This document shows, one piece after another, positions 1 through 10,200 of a stretch of DNA of 37,463 nucleotides. The translations under genes were made by a program, and so were the position numbers. The notes under the pieces are model-generated. The model had not been told where the DNA came from. It did not search any database and saw only the letters and a list, made by a program, of their open reading frames with translations. Where the stretch lies: positions 1 through 37,463 of the forward strand of contig JAZRWH010000098.1 of the NCBI GenBank assembly GCA_045599585.1, in the 5' to 3' direction. This DNA comes from RGIG464 sp045599585 (GTDB lineage Bacteria > Myxococcota_A > Bradymonadia > UBA4248). How positions within the stretch are numbered: position 1 is the first letter of the stretch; every line of letters starts with the position of its first letter.

Positions 1-3
1 CGT

Positions 4-69
4 CTTGCCTTCGGCTTCGACAGGCAGGGTTATTCAAGTCAGCGGCTTCCAGCCGCGTGAACACTTGGT
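4..69. other. Nested inverted repeats at window edge
   Basis: Two stem-loops are visible. CTTGCCT (4-10) pairs imperfectly with AGGCAGG (22-28), and GCGGC-ttcca-GCCGC (42-56) is nested inside CAAGT (35-39) / ACTTG (63-67). No coding frame covers 1-191 convincingly. This lies downstream of the leftward lipoprotein gene but lacks a T-tract, so I do not call it a terminator. It could be the edge of an RNA or repeat whose rest lies outside the window. Confidence 0.3.
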
Positions 70-191
70 AGCTTATACGCCAAAACATGATGAAAGCCTC
101 GCGCTTCGAACGCTTCGCGTTCATGCGCTTATTGCTTTTTATTTAATTCAGCTGAGCAGTAACTAAACATTTTTATGAATAAATTCGATCG

Positions 192-1541
192 TTAATAGTC
201 AAAAGTCGAAACGAATTTTTGGGCGACATCGAGATTAAACATCGAATCAGGAGCTTGATTAAAGACTCTGAAAGTACGCGTTTCGCTAATGAACGTAGCG
301 ACGAGCATCGTTGCATTTTGTTCAGGAACTTTAAACAGGCAATAGACAGCTTTATCTTGTTTATGTGTTGTTGGGCGACAATCTGGTTTTTGAGCGCCGA
401 GACCGAAAACGAACTGGGATATATATTTGCGTTCGATTTCTGGTTGAGCGTAGGGATTTTTGGGATCATCTTTATCGAAATACTCGATCATGACACCGAA
501 CTGACCATAACGGTGATCAGAAGCTGTTAAAACGTCGATCGCATTATCTTTTTGAATGAGGGGTGATTTGGGGAAACGCACAGAAAATTTATACACAGCG
601 CTGGTGTAGAGGGGCCAATTGTCTTGGGCTAAATTCTTTTGCGTTGCCTCGACGGCGTCAGCGGCAACTGCTTCGGGATTGAGTTTACCTTGTTGAACAT
701 GGTTTTCAATGGCTTGTTCGATGGCAATAAAGATTGGCATGAGGTCGACTTTCCAGACGTCATTTTCGAGAACGAACGCGATTCGTGCGACGAATTCGTC
801 TTTGACGGTGCCTTCGTAGTAGAAATCACCCGTAATGTAACGCGAGCCTTTGTTATCGAAGGCTTGAATATTGTCGATCGAAGCGGATTGGAAAGTTTTG
901 TGACCAATCCAACCTTCTTTAAAGGCGAGTCGATAGAGTTGTTCAGGGGTTGTTGTTTTGATGAATTCGGGGGAGAGGCGGGCTAAGATGATTTCGGCGT
1001 TTGTACGGACACCGATTGGAATATTGCGTTTAGTTTTTTCGTACTCATCGTGGTTGAATGCGGCGAGTTTTGCGACCTGAATGAGATAATCGTAATATTC
1101 GAGGGAGGGTTTTGCTAGGTAATTGACGGTATTAGGATCATAAGCGAGCAGACTATCTCTGAAAGCGAAAAAGACCTTTCGTATTTCAATTTCTTCATTA
1201 ACGGTAGCGCGACCGAGCAGGGTGGGCTGTGCAGGTCCGATGAGTTTGTCGCCGTCGATAAACGAGGGGAGGTTATTTTGGACTGTTGTTTCAACGATTC
1301 GAATCTGCGGCGGGAGGGGAGCTGGGACAAATTGATCGGCTGGCTGATTAAGGTTAGCCTTATTTTCTTCAACAGTCGTAGCTAGTTCCGAAGGAAGTTC
1401 GTTAATTATAGGCGCTGAGGATTGTTGATCATTTTTAATATTATCATTTGGAATTATATTATTTTGATCTCTGCATGCTGAACAACAAATGCAGGTCATA
1501 GCGATCATCAAATAAGTTAAGCGTTTCATATATTGTTTCAT
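192..1541 (-). CDS. Putative lipoprotein of unknown function
   Basis: A 449-residue protein with a short basic N-terminus, a hydrophobic stretch (about residues 8-22) and Cys23 in the context CCSAC, which fits a lipoprotein signal though the -3 Cys is atypical. Residues 24-85 are Asn/Gln/Pro-rich and probably disordered. A middle region (about 95-275) is a mixed alpha/beta segment of the kind seen in NTF2-like folds, and the last 140 residues contain YKFSVRFP, reminiscent of PsbP/DcrB-like domains. Both fold remarks are impressions, not assignments. The gene starts 19 bases after the stop of the cvpA-like gene, so the two are probably one transcript. No strong Shine-Dalgarno is seen, and an in-frame Met at residue 5 could also be the start. 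Function unknown, probably at the outer membrane or periplasmic face. Confidence 0.7.
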   Translation of the reverse strand: MKQYMKRLTYLMIAMTCICCSACRDQNNIIPNDNIKNDQQSSAPIINELPSELATTVEENKANLNQPADQFVPAPLPPQIRIVETTVQNNLPSFIDGDKLIGPAQPTLLGRATVNEEIEIRKVFFAFRDSLLAYDPNTVNYLAKPSLEYYDYLIQVAKLAAFNHDEYEKTKRNIPIGVRTNAEIILARLSPEFIKTTTPEQLYRLAFKEGWIGHKTFQSASIDNIQAFDNKGSRYITGDFYYEGTVKDEFVARIAFVLENDVWKVDLMPIFIAIEQAIENHVQQGKLNPEAVAADAVEATQKNLAQDNWPLYTSAVYKFSVRFPKSPLIQKDNAIDVLTASDHRYGQFGVMIEYFDKDDPKNPYAQPEIERKYISQFVFGLGAQKPDCRPTTHKQDKAVYCLFKVPEQNATMLVATFISETRTFRVFNQAPDSMFNLDVAQKFVSTFDY

Positions 1542-1560
1542 AGATCAATCGTTCATCGCG

Positions 1561-2268
1561 TTATTTGTCTACTCTGCGAACACCGGGAAGCGTTTTTACG
1601 GTTGAATTTTGTTGTGTTGTATCTGATGGGGTAGTCGAATCCGGCATTGAAACTGCGTTAGAAGGTATGGTTTCATCATTCTTTTGGTCGATCGTATTAG
1701 CAGTATTTGTATCTAATTTGAATTGTTTTTTAGAAGGATCATTTGATTCAGCTTGTTTACCGGATTGTTTAGCGATCTCGGGCATACGTTCTTCGAGATA
1801 ATTATATTCTTTTGTAATAGAATATGCAGTGCTAGAGGAGATCGATTGTGCGAGTGAAGGGGCATAGGCTTCGATCCAGCCCATAGCGCAAGAAGCGAGA
1901 CAAATGATAAAATAGATTGCCAAAGCGCAGGAGATAGCACCGATTGTAAAACCGAAAGCTTTATTTGCAGTTTCGGCGGGTTTAATGCCATCGACGAGTG
2001 TTTTGTGAAGGAATGTGCCGGCTAAGTTAACGATGACAAAGATCGTTGTCGAGACGAGCGAGACCATGGCGATATGGATATATCGCTGAGGTATTGTTGT
2101 TTGAGCATTATCAGCAATAATTTTTACAAAGATGTCGGCAATTGGAGAGGCGAAGAGGAACATCAAGAGAATGGAAGCGATGAGAGCGATTTGCCGCAGG
2201 AGACCGCGTCGAGCGCCCCAGATGCCGAAAACCAAAATTGCAATCAGTGTGATAATATCAATAATCAT
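1561..2268 (-). CDS. CvpA family membrane protein
   Basis: A 235-residue protein whose first 150 residues match the CvpA (colicin V production) family. It starts with IDIITLIAILVFGIWGARRG, the family's N-terminal helix ending in the G-x-R-R-G turn, and has about four membrane helices (near 3-20, 24-46, 65-85, 105-130). The last 75 residues are a hydrophilic Ser/Thr/Asn/Asp-rich tail, longer than in compact CvpA proteins and probably cytoplasmic or disordered. CvpA proteins affect envelope homeostasis and toxin export in enterobacteria; the biochemical role is unsettled. It probably heads a two-gene operon with the downstream lipoprotein. The upstream kinase is separated by a terminator, so it needs its own promoter, which I could not place with confidence. 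The Shine-Dalgarno is weak (GGAAAT). Confidence 0.8.
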   Translation of the reverse strand: MIIDIITLIAILVFGIWGARRGLLRQIALIASILLMFLFASPIADIFVKIIADNAQTTIPQRYIHIAMVSLVSTTIFVIVNLAGTFLHKTLVDGIKPAETANKAFGFTIGAISCALAIYFIICLASCAMGWIEAYAPSLAQSISSSTAYSITKEYNYLEERMPEIAKQSGKQAESNDPSKKQFKLDTNTANTIDQKNDETIPSNAVSMPDSTTPSDTTQQNSTVKTLPGVRRVDK

Positions 2269-2387
2269 AATAGAGTAATTTCCACAATAAGGAGATTTTT
2301 ACGAAGCATCGGGAGGCGTCGTATATATTTAATTGTTGTTAAGCGAGCGAAGTGATTATTGGCTTAGGGGACATGTAAATGCGAGGA

Positions 2388-2441
2388 GGGGGTAGCGGCG
2401 TATTGGCGAAGCCGATAGCCGCTCAGGGGGAGACTTCCCCC
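2388..2441 (+). repeat. Dispersed intergenic hairpin element, copy 1
   Basis: Shortest complete copy of the family. Read on the plus strand it is GGGGGTAGCGGCG-TA, a 17-base core TATTGGCGAAGCCGATA that folds on itself with one G.T pair, then TAGCCGCTCAGG and the GGGGGAGACTTCCCCC hairpin. It lies between the kinase terminator (2448-2490) and the cvpA-like gene. Orientation is opposite to copies 2, 3, 4, 6, 7 and 9. Confidence 0.9.
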
Positions 2442-2447
2442 ACCGTT

Positions 2448-2490
2448 GCAAAACAAATAAAGACGCCTAAGTGGAACGGATCAGGCGTCT
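2448..2490 (-). terminator. Intrinsic terminator of the first Ser/Thr kinase gene
   Basis: On the minus strand AGACGCCT (2490-2483) pairs with AGGCGTCT (2468-2461) across a 14-base loop, followed by a T-rich run (complement of 2460-2448). It begins 28 bases after the kinase stop codon. The plus-strand side lacks a T-tract, so it works leftward. Confidence 0.85.
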
Positions 2491-2518
2491 TTGTATGATA
2501 AAGGAGTCAAGAAATATG

Positions 2519-3769
2519 CTAGATGCAGATGATGATAGCGACAAAAATAAGGATTACAAAGATCGCGGAGATGCCCAGAACGATTGGCAGAAAGTATTTA
2601 GAGAAGATATCCTCGAGAGTTTGTCCTTTGATTTGAAAAGCGAGGATTTTATCTGTGAGGTGATTTTGTGAAAGTGCTTCTTCTGGATTTGACGATGATT
2701 GAAGCTGTGAGGCTGTAGCAGATTGTTGACGTTCAGCCAATTCCTGCTGACGTTTTCTTTCAGCGATAGCGGCGGCGATCACCTGAGGCGAGGGAGCGGA
2801 GAGGGGGACTGTTTCGCCTTCATCATTTTCGTTAAAGAGGTCAGAGAGACTATTTTTGGAAGCGGAGGGTGTAAAGCGTGCGAGGGACTCGATGAGGGTA
2901 GGTTCTTGCCAATGAGAGAGGGCTTCATTGACGTCAGCGGCGGAATCGAAGCGATCCTGAGGTAATTTTTGGAGGAGCCTTAGGACGGTTGCGACGAGAT
3001 TAGGATAAGCTTTGATCGTATCTGGGAAGGGAGGTGGCTCCATGAACAGGTGTTTAGCGATTGTAACGTGGAGTGTTTCGCCCTCGAAGGGGGAGATACC
3101 GGTGAGCATTTCGAAAGCGACGCAACCCATAGAGTAGAGATCGGAGCTTGGTGTGACTTCTTCGCCTCTGAACTGTTCGGGAGCCATATATTTAGGGGTA
3201 CCGATGAGTTCATTTTGGAGATCTTCGGCGGGGTCATCGACGACTTTAGCGACGCCGAAGTCGAGGACTTTGACGAAATCGCTATCGTTTCCGACGCGAT
3301 TCACGAGCATGATGTTTGCGGGTTTAAGATCGCGGTGTACGAAACCGATTGCGTGTGCTTCCTGGAGGGAGGCGAAGACCTGGGTAAGGATGGAGACGAC
3401 GCGTTCAGGGGGGAGATTGAAATGCTTTTCGAGGAGATTTTTGAGTTGATTTCCGACGACGAATTCCATGACGATGTAGGGGAGTCCGTCATTGGTTTTG
3501 CCACAATCGTAGAAGAAGACAGTATTGATAGCGCGGAGCTGTCTAAGGATCTGGCTTTCGCGCTCGAAGCGTTCGAATTGCCCAGGTTCATTAAAGCATT
3601 CAGCAGAGAGAATTTTGACAGCGACCTCGCGTTGGAGGTTAAGGTCGAGTGCTTTATAGACGACACCACTTCCGCCGCGGCCTACGAGTTCGAGCAGCTG
3701 ATAGCGTTCGTCAATGACAACGTTAATGGCATTGTCAGAAAGCAGCAATTTGTCACGATTGACATCCAT
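2519..3769 (-). CDS. Tail-anchored Ser/Thr protein kinase
   Basis: A 416-residue Hanks-type kinase. Visible motifs: glycine loop GRGGSGVVY (30-38), invariant Lys52 in VAVK, catalytic HRDLKPAN (Asp147), DFG (Asp170) and APEQ (196-199). All catalytic residues are present, so it should be active. The kinase domain ends near 295. A Gln/Ser/Glu-rich linker follows, then one membrane helix at the very C-terminus (about 390-416) with no sensor domain beyond it, so the enzyme faces the cytoplasm as a tail-anchored protein. Start choice: a TTG at 3784 extends the frame by five codons, but GGAG sits nine bases before the ATG at 3769, so the ATG is preferred. A good promoter lies 50 bases upstream and a terminator just downstream, making it monocistronic. 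Substrates are unknown. Confidence 0.93.
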   Translation of the reverse strand: MDVNRDKLLLSDNAINVVIDERYQLLELVGRGGSGVVYKALDLNLQREVAVKILSAECFNEPGQFERFERESQILRQLRAINTVFFYDCGKTNDGLPYIVMEFVVGNQLKNLLEKHFNLPPERVVSILTQVFASLQEAHAIGFVHRDLKPANIMLVNRVGNDSDFVKVLDFGVAKVVDDPAEDLQNELIGTPKYMAPEQFRGEEVTPSSDLYSMGCVAFEMLTGISPFEGETLHVTIAKHLFMEPPPFPDTIKAYPNLVATVLRLLQKLPQDRFDSAADVNEALSHWQEPTLIESLARFTPSASKNSLSDLFNENDEGETVPLSAPSPQVIAAAIAERKRQQELAERQQSATASQLQSSSNPEEALSQNHLTDKILAFQIKGQTLEDIFSKYFLPIVLGISAIFVILIFVAIIICI

Positions 3770-3819
3770 TGGGTGATACTCCAAGACAATTAATAGCGCA
3801 AAGTGCGCACAAATCTCCT

Positions 3820-3849
3820 ATTATATTAGATTTTAAGACTTTAAGTCAA
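3820..3849 (-). promoter_or_regulatory. Sigma70-type promoter for the first Ser/Thr kinase
   Basis: On the minus strand TTGACT (3849-3844), an 18-base spacer and a perfect TATAAT (3825-3820). Predicted transcription start is near 3812, giving a 5' leader of about 43 bases to the ATG at 3769. Confidence 0.75.
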
Positions 3850-3992
3850 GGTGTAGCCTAGCAGAATAGCGTGCCTCAATGTTTTTAGTAATTATTAATT
3901 ATAACAGAACGGGTAATGCATTGAAATGTTGCGAGGCGTGTGTTGGATGGCGGTGATTAAGGGCATATAAGAAGTGTAAACAAGGGTTTTGA

Positions 3993-4102
3993 GGGGGAAG
4001 TATCCCCCTGAGCGGCTATCACCATAACCCGAGGCGTAATGGTTTTGATATGTAAGAAAGAGAGCACAGCGCCTTGGGGTTAAGGTGATACGCCGCTACC
4101 CC
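3993..4102 (-). repeat. Dispersed intergenic hairpin element, copy 2
   Basis: Begins with GGGGGAAGTATCCCCC, then TGAGCGGCTA and ends TACGCCGCTACCCC. The core starts TATCACC and ends GGTGATA. Inside that, AACCCGAGGCG opposes CGCCTTGGGGTT, so the stem continues for about 20 bases with small mismatches around a loop of about 33 bases. It sits between the divergent kinase and TPR genes, which together with the kinase promoter accounts for most of 3785-4189. Confidence 0.9.
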
Positions 4103-4189
4103 TTCGTGTTTAAGTGAGATTGATATGCTATACATTTATACCACAAGTAAACAAACTTATAGATAAATACACTAAAACAAAAAGCGTGC

Positions 4190-4249
4190 TTGAGAAAGAA
4201 ACGTAATGCGTATAAATTAGAAGTGTGTATTTCGGCCTATAGACAGGCC
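4190..4249 (+). promoter_or_regulatory. Probable promoter and 5' hairpin of the giant TPR gene
   Basis: TTGAGA (4190-4195) and TATAAATT (4211-4218) are spaced 15-17 bases depending on which hexamer is used. Downstream GGCCT-atagac-AGGCC (4234-4249) forms a small hairpin in the leader. The strong ribosome site AAGGGAGAG (4267-4275) precedes the ATG. Confidence 0.5.
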
Positions 4250-4281
4250 ATTTTACTACTTCAGACAAGGGAGAGCCATTT

Positions 4282-7200
4282 ATGATGAATGACAATGATC
4301 AGCACGGTTTGGAAGGTCTTGACAGTGAAGTTGACGGATCAGCTTCGACTGGAGAAGGGCACAGACCGTCGATGTCAGGTCGAGTTGGCGCAGGCGGTAG
4401 AGGCGTACCAGGAAGGTTCGCGCCGGCAGCTCAAGGGAGGCAAAGTGCGGTAGGAATGCGTGCTGTGCCGAGTAGTACAGCACCTGCATCGCCAGCGGCG
4501 CCGCCGGCCCCTCCGGCGATGCGTGGTGGTGTCGCAGCAGGTATGAGAGGCGCAGCCGGTGGGATGGCTCGAGGCGGAGCTCCCGCAGCGAGTGGAATGA
4601 GAGGTGCAGTTCCTCCAGCACCGCCTGCGGTATCGATGCCGTCACAGACGAATCCTGCGGTGTCGCGCAGTGCAGCGCCAGCTGTTGGTGCACGTGGCGT
4701 TCGCCCATCTGCAGCGCCTGTTCGAGGTAGAGTCGCAGTACATGGTGCATCAGAAACGGCGGCAGCGGAAAGCAACCATACCGTATCGACGCCCTCAAGC
4801 ATGTCGAATCCGGCCGTTGTTTCTACATCGAGTGCCTCTCGTCCTGCGGTTCATGCTGCGTCGGTGAACGCAGCATCGCCTGTACCGCCGACCCCTCCCA
4901 TGCCTGAAGTTACAGCGCCTGAAGTAGATGAGGTTAGTTATGCTGAATCGCTTGACAGTGCGATGGATGCGATGGCTGCCGAAATGGCAGAAGCTGCAGC
5001 TGTCGAAGTTTCCGAGCCGGCACCTGTTGCTGCAGCTATAGCAGAAGAGGGTGTTTCTGATGCTTTGGATCAGGAAGATGAAGGTTATGATCAACTGCTT
5101 TTGATGGAAGCTCCCAAACTGGCAGAGGAACCCACGCCTGTTGAAGACGAAGTTTCAGATGTCGAACCTGTCGTCGACGAAAACGTTGAAGTTGCTTCAT
5201 CTGAAGCTGTTGAGGTTGAAGAAGAAGCGGCAGAGGAAGTTTCGGACGAAGTTGTTCAGAATGAAATTGATGTTCAGGAAGAAGCGGAATCCGAATCTGA
5301 ACAAGTTGTCGAGTCTGGTGTTCAGGTAGAAGCAGACTCAGACGCTGTCGTGGAAGAAACATCCGAGCCGGCACCTGTTGTTGCAGAAGATGATATTTCG
5401 GAGATTGAGCCCGTCGTGGAAGAATCCTCCGAAGCTGATGTCGAAGCTGCGGCTGATGCAGAGGATGTGGCCAAAGCAGAAGTCGAAGCGGACGTCGAGG
5501 AAGCGGCAGTTGAAGCTGTTGCTGAGGCTGACGCAGCCGTTGAGGTTGAACCTGTTGTCGAAGAAGTAGCCGAAACTGCAGCTGAAGTTGAGGCAGTTGT
5601 CGAAGAGGTAGCCGAAGTTGACGTCGAGGAAGCAGCCGCTGAAGCAGTTGTTGAGGCCGAAGCTGTGGAGGAAGTCGCTAGCGTTTCTGATTCGCAGTCG
5701 GCAAGTGCGGTTGCTCCTGGCATCGAATTGATTCAAATGGAAAGTGTCGTCATGGATGTTATTGACGAGCACGAGTACGACATTCCAGCCGAAAAAGGTC
5801 CTGCGTTTGAAATTAAACCTATTCCGGCTGATCTTAAAAACGAATCTTACCTTAGAGATAACAATAGCTATCGTCGTGAATCCAGAAGTCTGCTTCGAAC
5901 GCAGGATTGGAGTTCATTGACGGAGATGATGCAGAACGTTTTGCAGTATGCCCCTTGGGCAGATATGCAGGAAGTTCGAAGCAGCATCTTGAGCGAGTTA
6001 GCATCTATCTATGGGGATCGTCTCAACGATAAAGAAAAAGAGAAAGAGACGTATGCACAGCTCTTCCACGAAGATCCTTCTAATGAGACGGCTCTAAACT
6101 ATATGGAAGAGAGCTATTCAGCAGTAGGTGATTACCGCGCCATTCACGATATGTATCGAAGAGTTGTGGATGCCGTCTGGGAACCGAGCGATCGTGTATT
6201 CTATACGCAAAAAGCGGCTGATATTGCAGAGATTTCATTAAAGAGTCCTAAATTTGTCATTTCTGACTGGGAACACTTGTGGGATATCGGTGAACATGGT
6301 GATGATGTTCAAGGTCCTCTCATGAGTGCTTGGCGCAAAAACGGTTGTTGGGAAAAACTTGCAAACTTTATTTCACAACAGTGCGTTGATTGGGGTGCCA
6401 TGCAGCGTTTGGGGCTGCGTGAGATCGTTGAGATCTACATTTCGGGAATGAAAGACGCAGAAAGAGCTCAAGCAACACTTGATGTTCTGCTGAAAGATCG
6501 CCCGAATGATCCACTTCTCCTTCTTCAGGAAGTCAATCTCTGTAATCTGAATGGAGATATTGATAAACTAGCTGAATTAAGCAGAGTGAGTGGTATCAAC
6601 GAAACGGCTACGCGTGACATACAACGTGCCGCAGCAGAAGTTTTGTGGGACAAAGGTGAACGCGAGATTGCTGTTCAAGCGTACGACGCTATTTTGGCAA
6701 CGATGCCTGAAGATAGAGATGCGCTTCTTGCCAAAGAAAAATATTACAAAGACAGCGATAACAATGAACTTCTTTGTCAGTTCTACGAAGCGCGTGCCAA
6801 TAAAATGCTTGCAGAAGGGCACGTGAAAGAAGGTTGTGAAACACTGTTCAAAGCGGCCGAAGTCGCTGAGAAAGCTCTTTTCGACAATGAAAAAGCCATC
6901 GCAATTCTTAAAAGAATTGCAGAACAGGATAAAGACAATGTCGAAGCACAGAAAAAACTCGTCGAGATATACAAAGAACTCGATGACAATGATGGCGTTG
7001 CTGAAAGTTTAGAGGCTCTTTTAGCATTAACGAGCCGTCCTGCAGCGCGACAGGAACTTCTTTCTGAATTGGGTTCGCTTTATCTCGATAAACTCGGTAA
7101 TTTCGAAAAAGCTGAGGCCTGCTGGAAAAAAGTTCGTGCAATTGACCCGCAGAACCCTGCTGTTAGCGAAGAACTTTCTCGTGTTTATGCGAAACAGGGT

Positions 7201-10200
7201 GATTTTGAAGCTCTCGACAAGAGTTTAACGCAGCAAATTCGCATTTCGGATGACGCAAACGTTTTACAGCTAGCTGATACAAAAGCACGTTACCTGATGC
7301 AGCACAGCCCGGATTCTCCTCGATCTGCAGCGGCATGGGAAATCGTTCTTGACGAAGATCCGAATCACCAAGAAGCCCTTGAAAATATCAGTGCAATTGA
7401 TGAACGTATTCACCATGAATCTGAGATAATTGGGGCTTGGGAACAGGCGCTTAAGGGCATTGATGATCGCGATGAAAAAATTGCGCTTGCGCTCCGTATA
7501 GCAGATGCTTGTGTTTCCAGTTCAGATCACACCCAAGCTATTTCAGCTTATCTCCGCGTATTGACGTGGGATCCGATGAACAAGTCGGCGATCAAAGCCC
7601 TTGAAACGATTTGTTCACCGGAGGAACGAGGTATTGTCCTCGCTGTCCTCGAAGTCTCCGCCACGCTAGCAGATTCTGTTGAAACGCGTTGTTCAACCCT
7701 TCGATCTCTGTTGAGATTTATTCCTGAAGATGCGTTGAATCATCGCATTCGCGTCATGCGTCGCATTTTATCGCTTGGTGATGTCTCAATTTTGTCAGAA
7801 CTTGAAGCTGTTTGTCGCGAAAAAGGCCGCTGCGAGGAACTCAGTGCCGCATGCACTCGCATTGCGTACGAAGAACCTGAGAAAGACAGATCTGAGCAGA
7901 TGTTGTGTAATATCGCGAGAATACATGCCCAGGATTTAAACGATCAGTCTCGTGCATTTACTGTGTTGTTTGCTTCGGCATTAGATGCTGTCAAAGCTAA
8001 AGCATTGCTTAATGAACTTGAGCAACTTGCACCGCAGACAAATCGTTGGGAAGAAGTCGTTGCCATCTTAGGTGCATTGTCTTCGCGTGCTTTTGATGAC
8101 GAAGATAGACTCAAAGCTATTCTCCGCCGTATTGAAATCTTACGCGACAACATTCATGCGCCTGCTCGCGTTTTGGAAGAGTACCGCAGACTGATTTCGA
8201 TGGATCCGAGCAATAGTGATTATTTAAGTCAGGCTGAACAGATCGCTTCCGAAAATAGTTTGAATGAAGCGTTGATTGCGCTTTATGACGAGGTTTGGGA
8301 TGCTTCTGATGACGCAACGCTTCGCTCTGCAATTTCTGCTAAACGTTATCATGTTTTCAAAGATGTGCTTGGAAATGCTTCTACTGCTATGAGCGAGCTT
8401 CTCCTCGGATATCGTTTTGCAGCAAACGAAGCGCTTGAAAATAAACTTTTCGAAGAAGCTCAGAATCGTGAACATGCAGCGCTTTGCGTATCCATGCTTG
8501 AAGCCAACAAACGTGCTTCTAATGAGCTCGCGTGCGATGATCTTAAACGTATTGCATCGATTTACGAAAATGTCCTTGAATCCGTTGATCCGGCGTACGC
8601 CATCTACAGTGCGGTTCTCATCGACAAGCCAGAAGATGCTGTATCGCTTGAGAAAATGTCTTCTCTTGTTGAACAGAACGATGATCGTGGTCGCTACGCT
8701 CAAACTTTGCGTCTCGCTGCTTCTCATGCGCATAAACTCGGTAATCCTGCGCTTAGCCTCGAGTTGTATCGCAGATTGGCAAATTACTATCGTTCCAATC
8801 TCAATGACATCGAACGTAGTATTGATGTTGAACGTAAAATTCTGCGTCTCAATCCTACCTGCGTCGAGTCGCTTGAAGTCCTTATCAAATGGCATGAGTC
8901 ACGCGAAGAATGGACAGACCTCCGCTCCGAATATCGTCAACGTATCGCCGCAGGCGGTACATCTGAAGAATGCGCTGCGCTTTGGCTTAAAATCGCAGAT
9001 CTCTCCCGCAATCAGTTAGGAGATCTTGAAGGTGCGTTCGATGCCTACGCAGAGATTCTCCAGATTGACGAAAATAATGAAGCAGCACGTCAGGGAATCA
9101 ACGATTTGACGGGCTCTAACTTTGGTCCGGATGTCGTTCTTAGAAAACTTCGTCTCGAACTTAAATTGGCCAGCGAAGACAAACAGCCTGAGATTATGCT
9201 CCAAATTGCTGACGTCCTCGATAAACAACTTGGTCAGCATGATGCTGCTTGCGAACAGCTCGAAAAACTGTATGCTCGTACAGGTGCTTGCGGTATTGGT
9301 TATGAACCGCTCTACGCAATGTATGAAAAACAAGGCGCTTGGAGCCAACTCGTTGATTTGCTCCTTAAACGCGCTGAAGCGCTCACCGAAGAAGATGAAC
9401 TCGAAGCGATTTCTTCACTCAATCAGGCGCTTGAAGTCGTTGACGATAAACTTAAAGACAAGGCTAAAGCGCTTGAAATTATTGAAAAACTTCGTACACT
9501 TGATCCCGACAACGAGGAAATTTTCGAACGTTACTGCGCTTCACTCCGTGCAAACGAGCAGTGGGCTAAGTACGCAGATAGCATCCGCATTACGATGTCT
9601 TCGAAATCCCTCTCACATGGTCAGAAAGTTCAACTCTTCGAACTCGCTCGCGTACAGCATTTGGCACTCGATCAAAAAGACGATGCTATTAAAACCTATA
9701 AACAGATCAATTCGGCAGGCTCAAACGTTGAACGTAACGCCTACTTCGGTATTGCAACGGTCGCACTTGAGCAGGACAACAAAGATCTCTATCTCCAGTC
9801 TCTTGATCAGGTCTTGAAACTGTTCAACCCTGTTTGGGGTGCTATCTTCTATTGCCACATGGCTGAAGTTGCTGATGAAATGGGCAACGCGGCTCAGGTT
9901 GCAAATTACTATCGCGCTGCGCGTATGCTTGATCCTAACAATGCAGTCGCTAGCGAAAGTTTGCGTGCAATCGGACGTCGTCTCAAAAATTGGCGCCAAA
10001 CTTCTGCGCTCCTTCCCATTGAGGGTGAAAAAGAAATGTCCTGGGCTGATCGTTCGGCTAAACTTGTCGAATTGAGCGAAAAAGCTGCGGACGTCGATGA
10101 AGCTCGTCTGTGGTTGTGGAAAGCAATCGCCGTTCACCATGATAATATGCGTGCATGGCAATGCCTCGCTAAACTCGAAAAGAAAGCTGGACAATTGGAT

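Noticed and set aside
3050..3793. A 247-codon plus-strand frame opposite the first Ser/Thr kinase
   Set aside because: The kinase has complete catalytic motifs plus a matching promoter and terminator; the antisense frame has no ribosome site or family resemblance.
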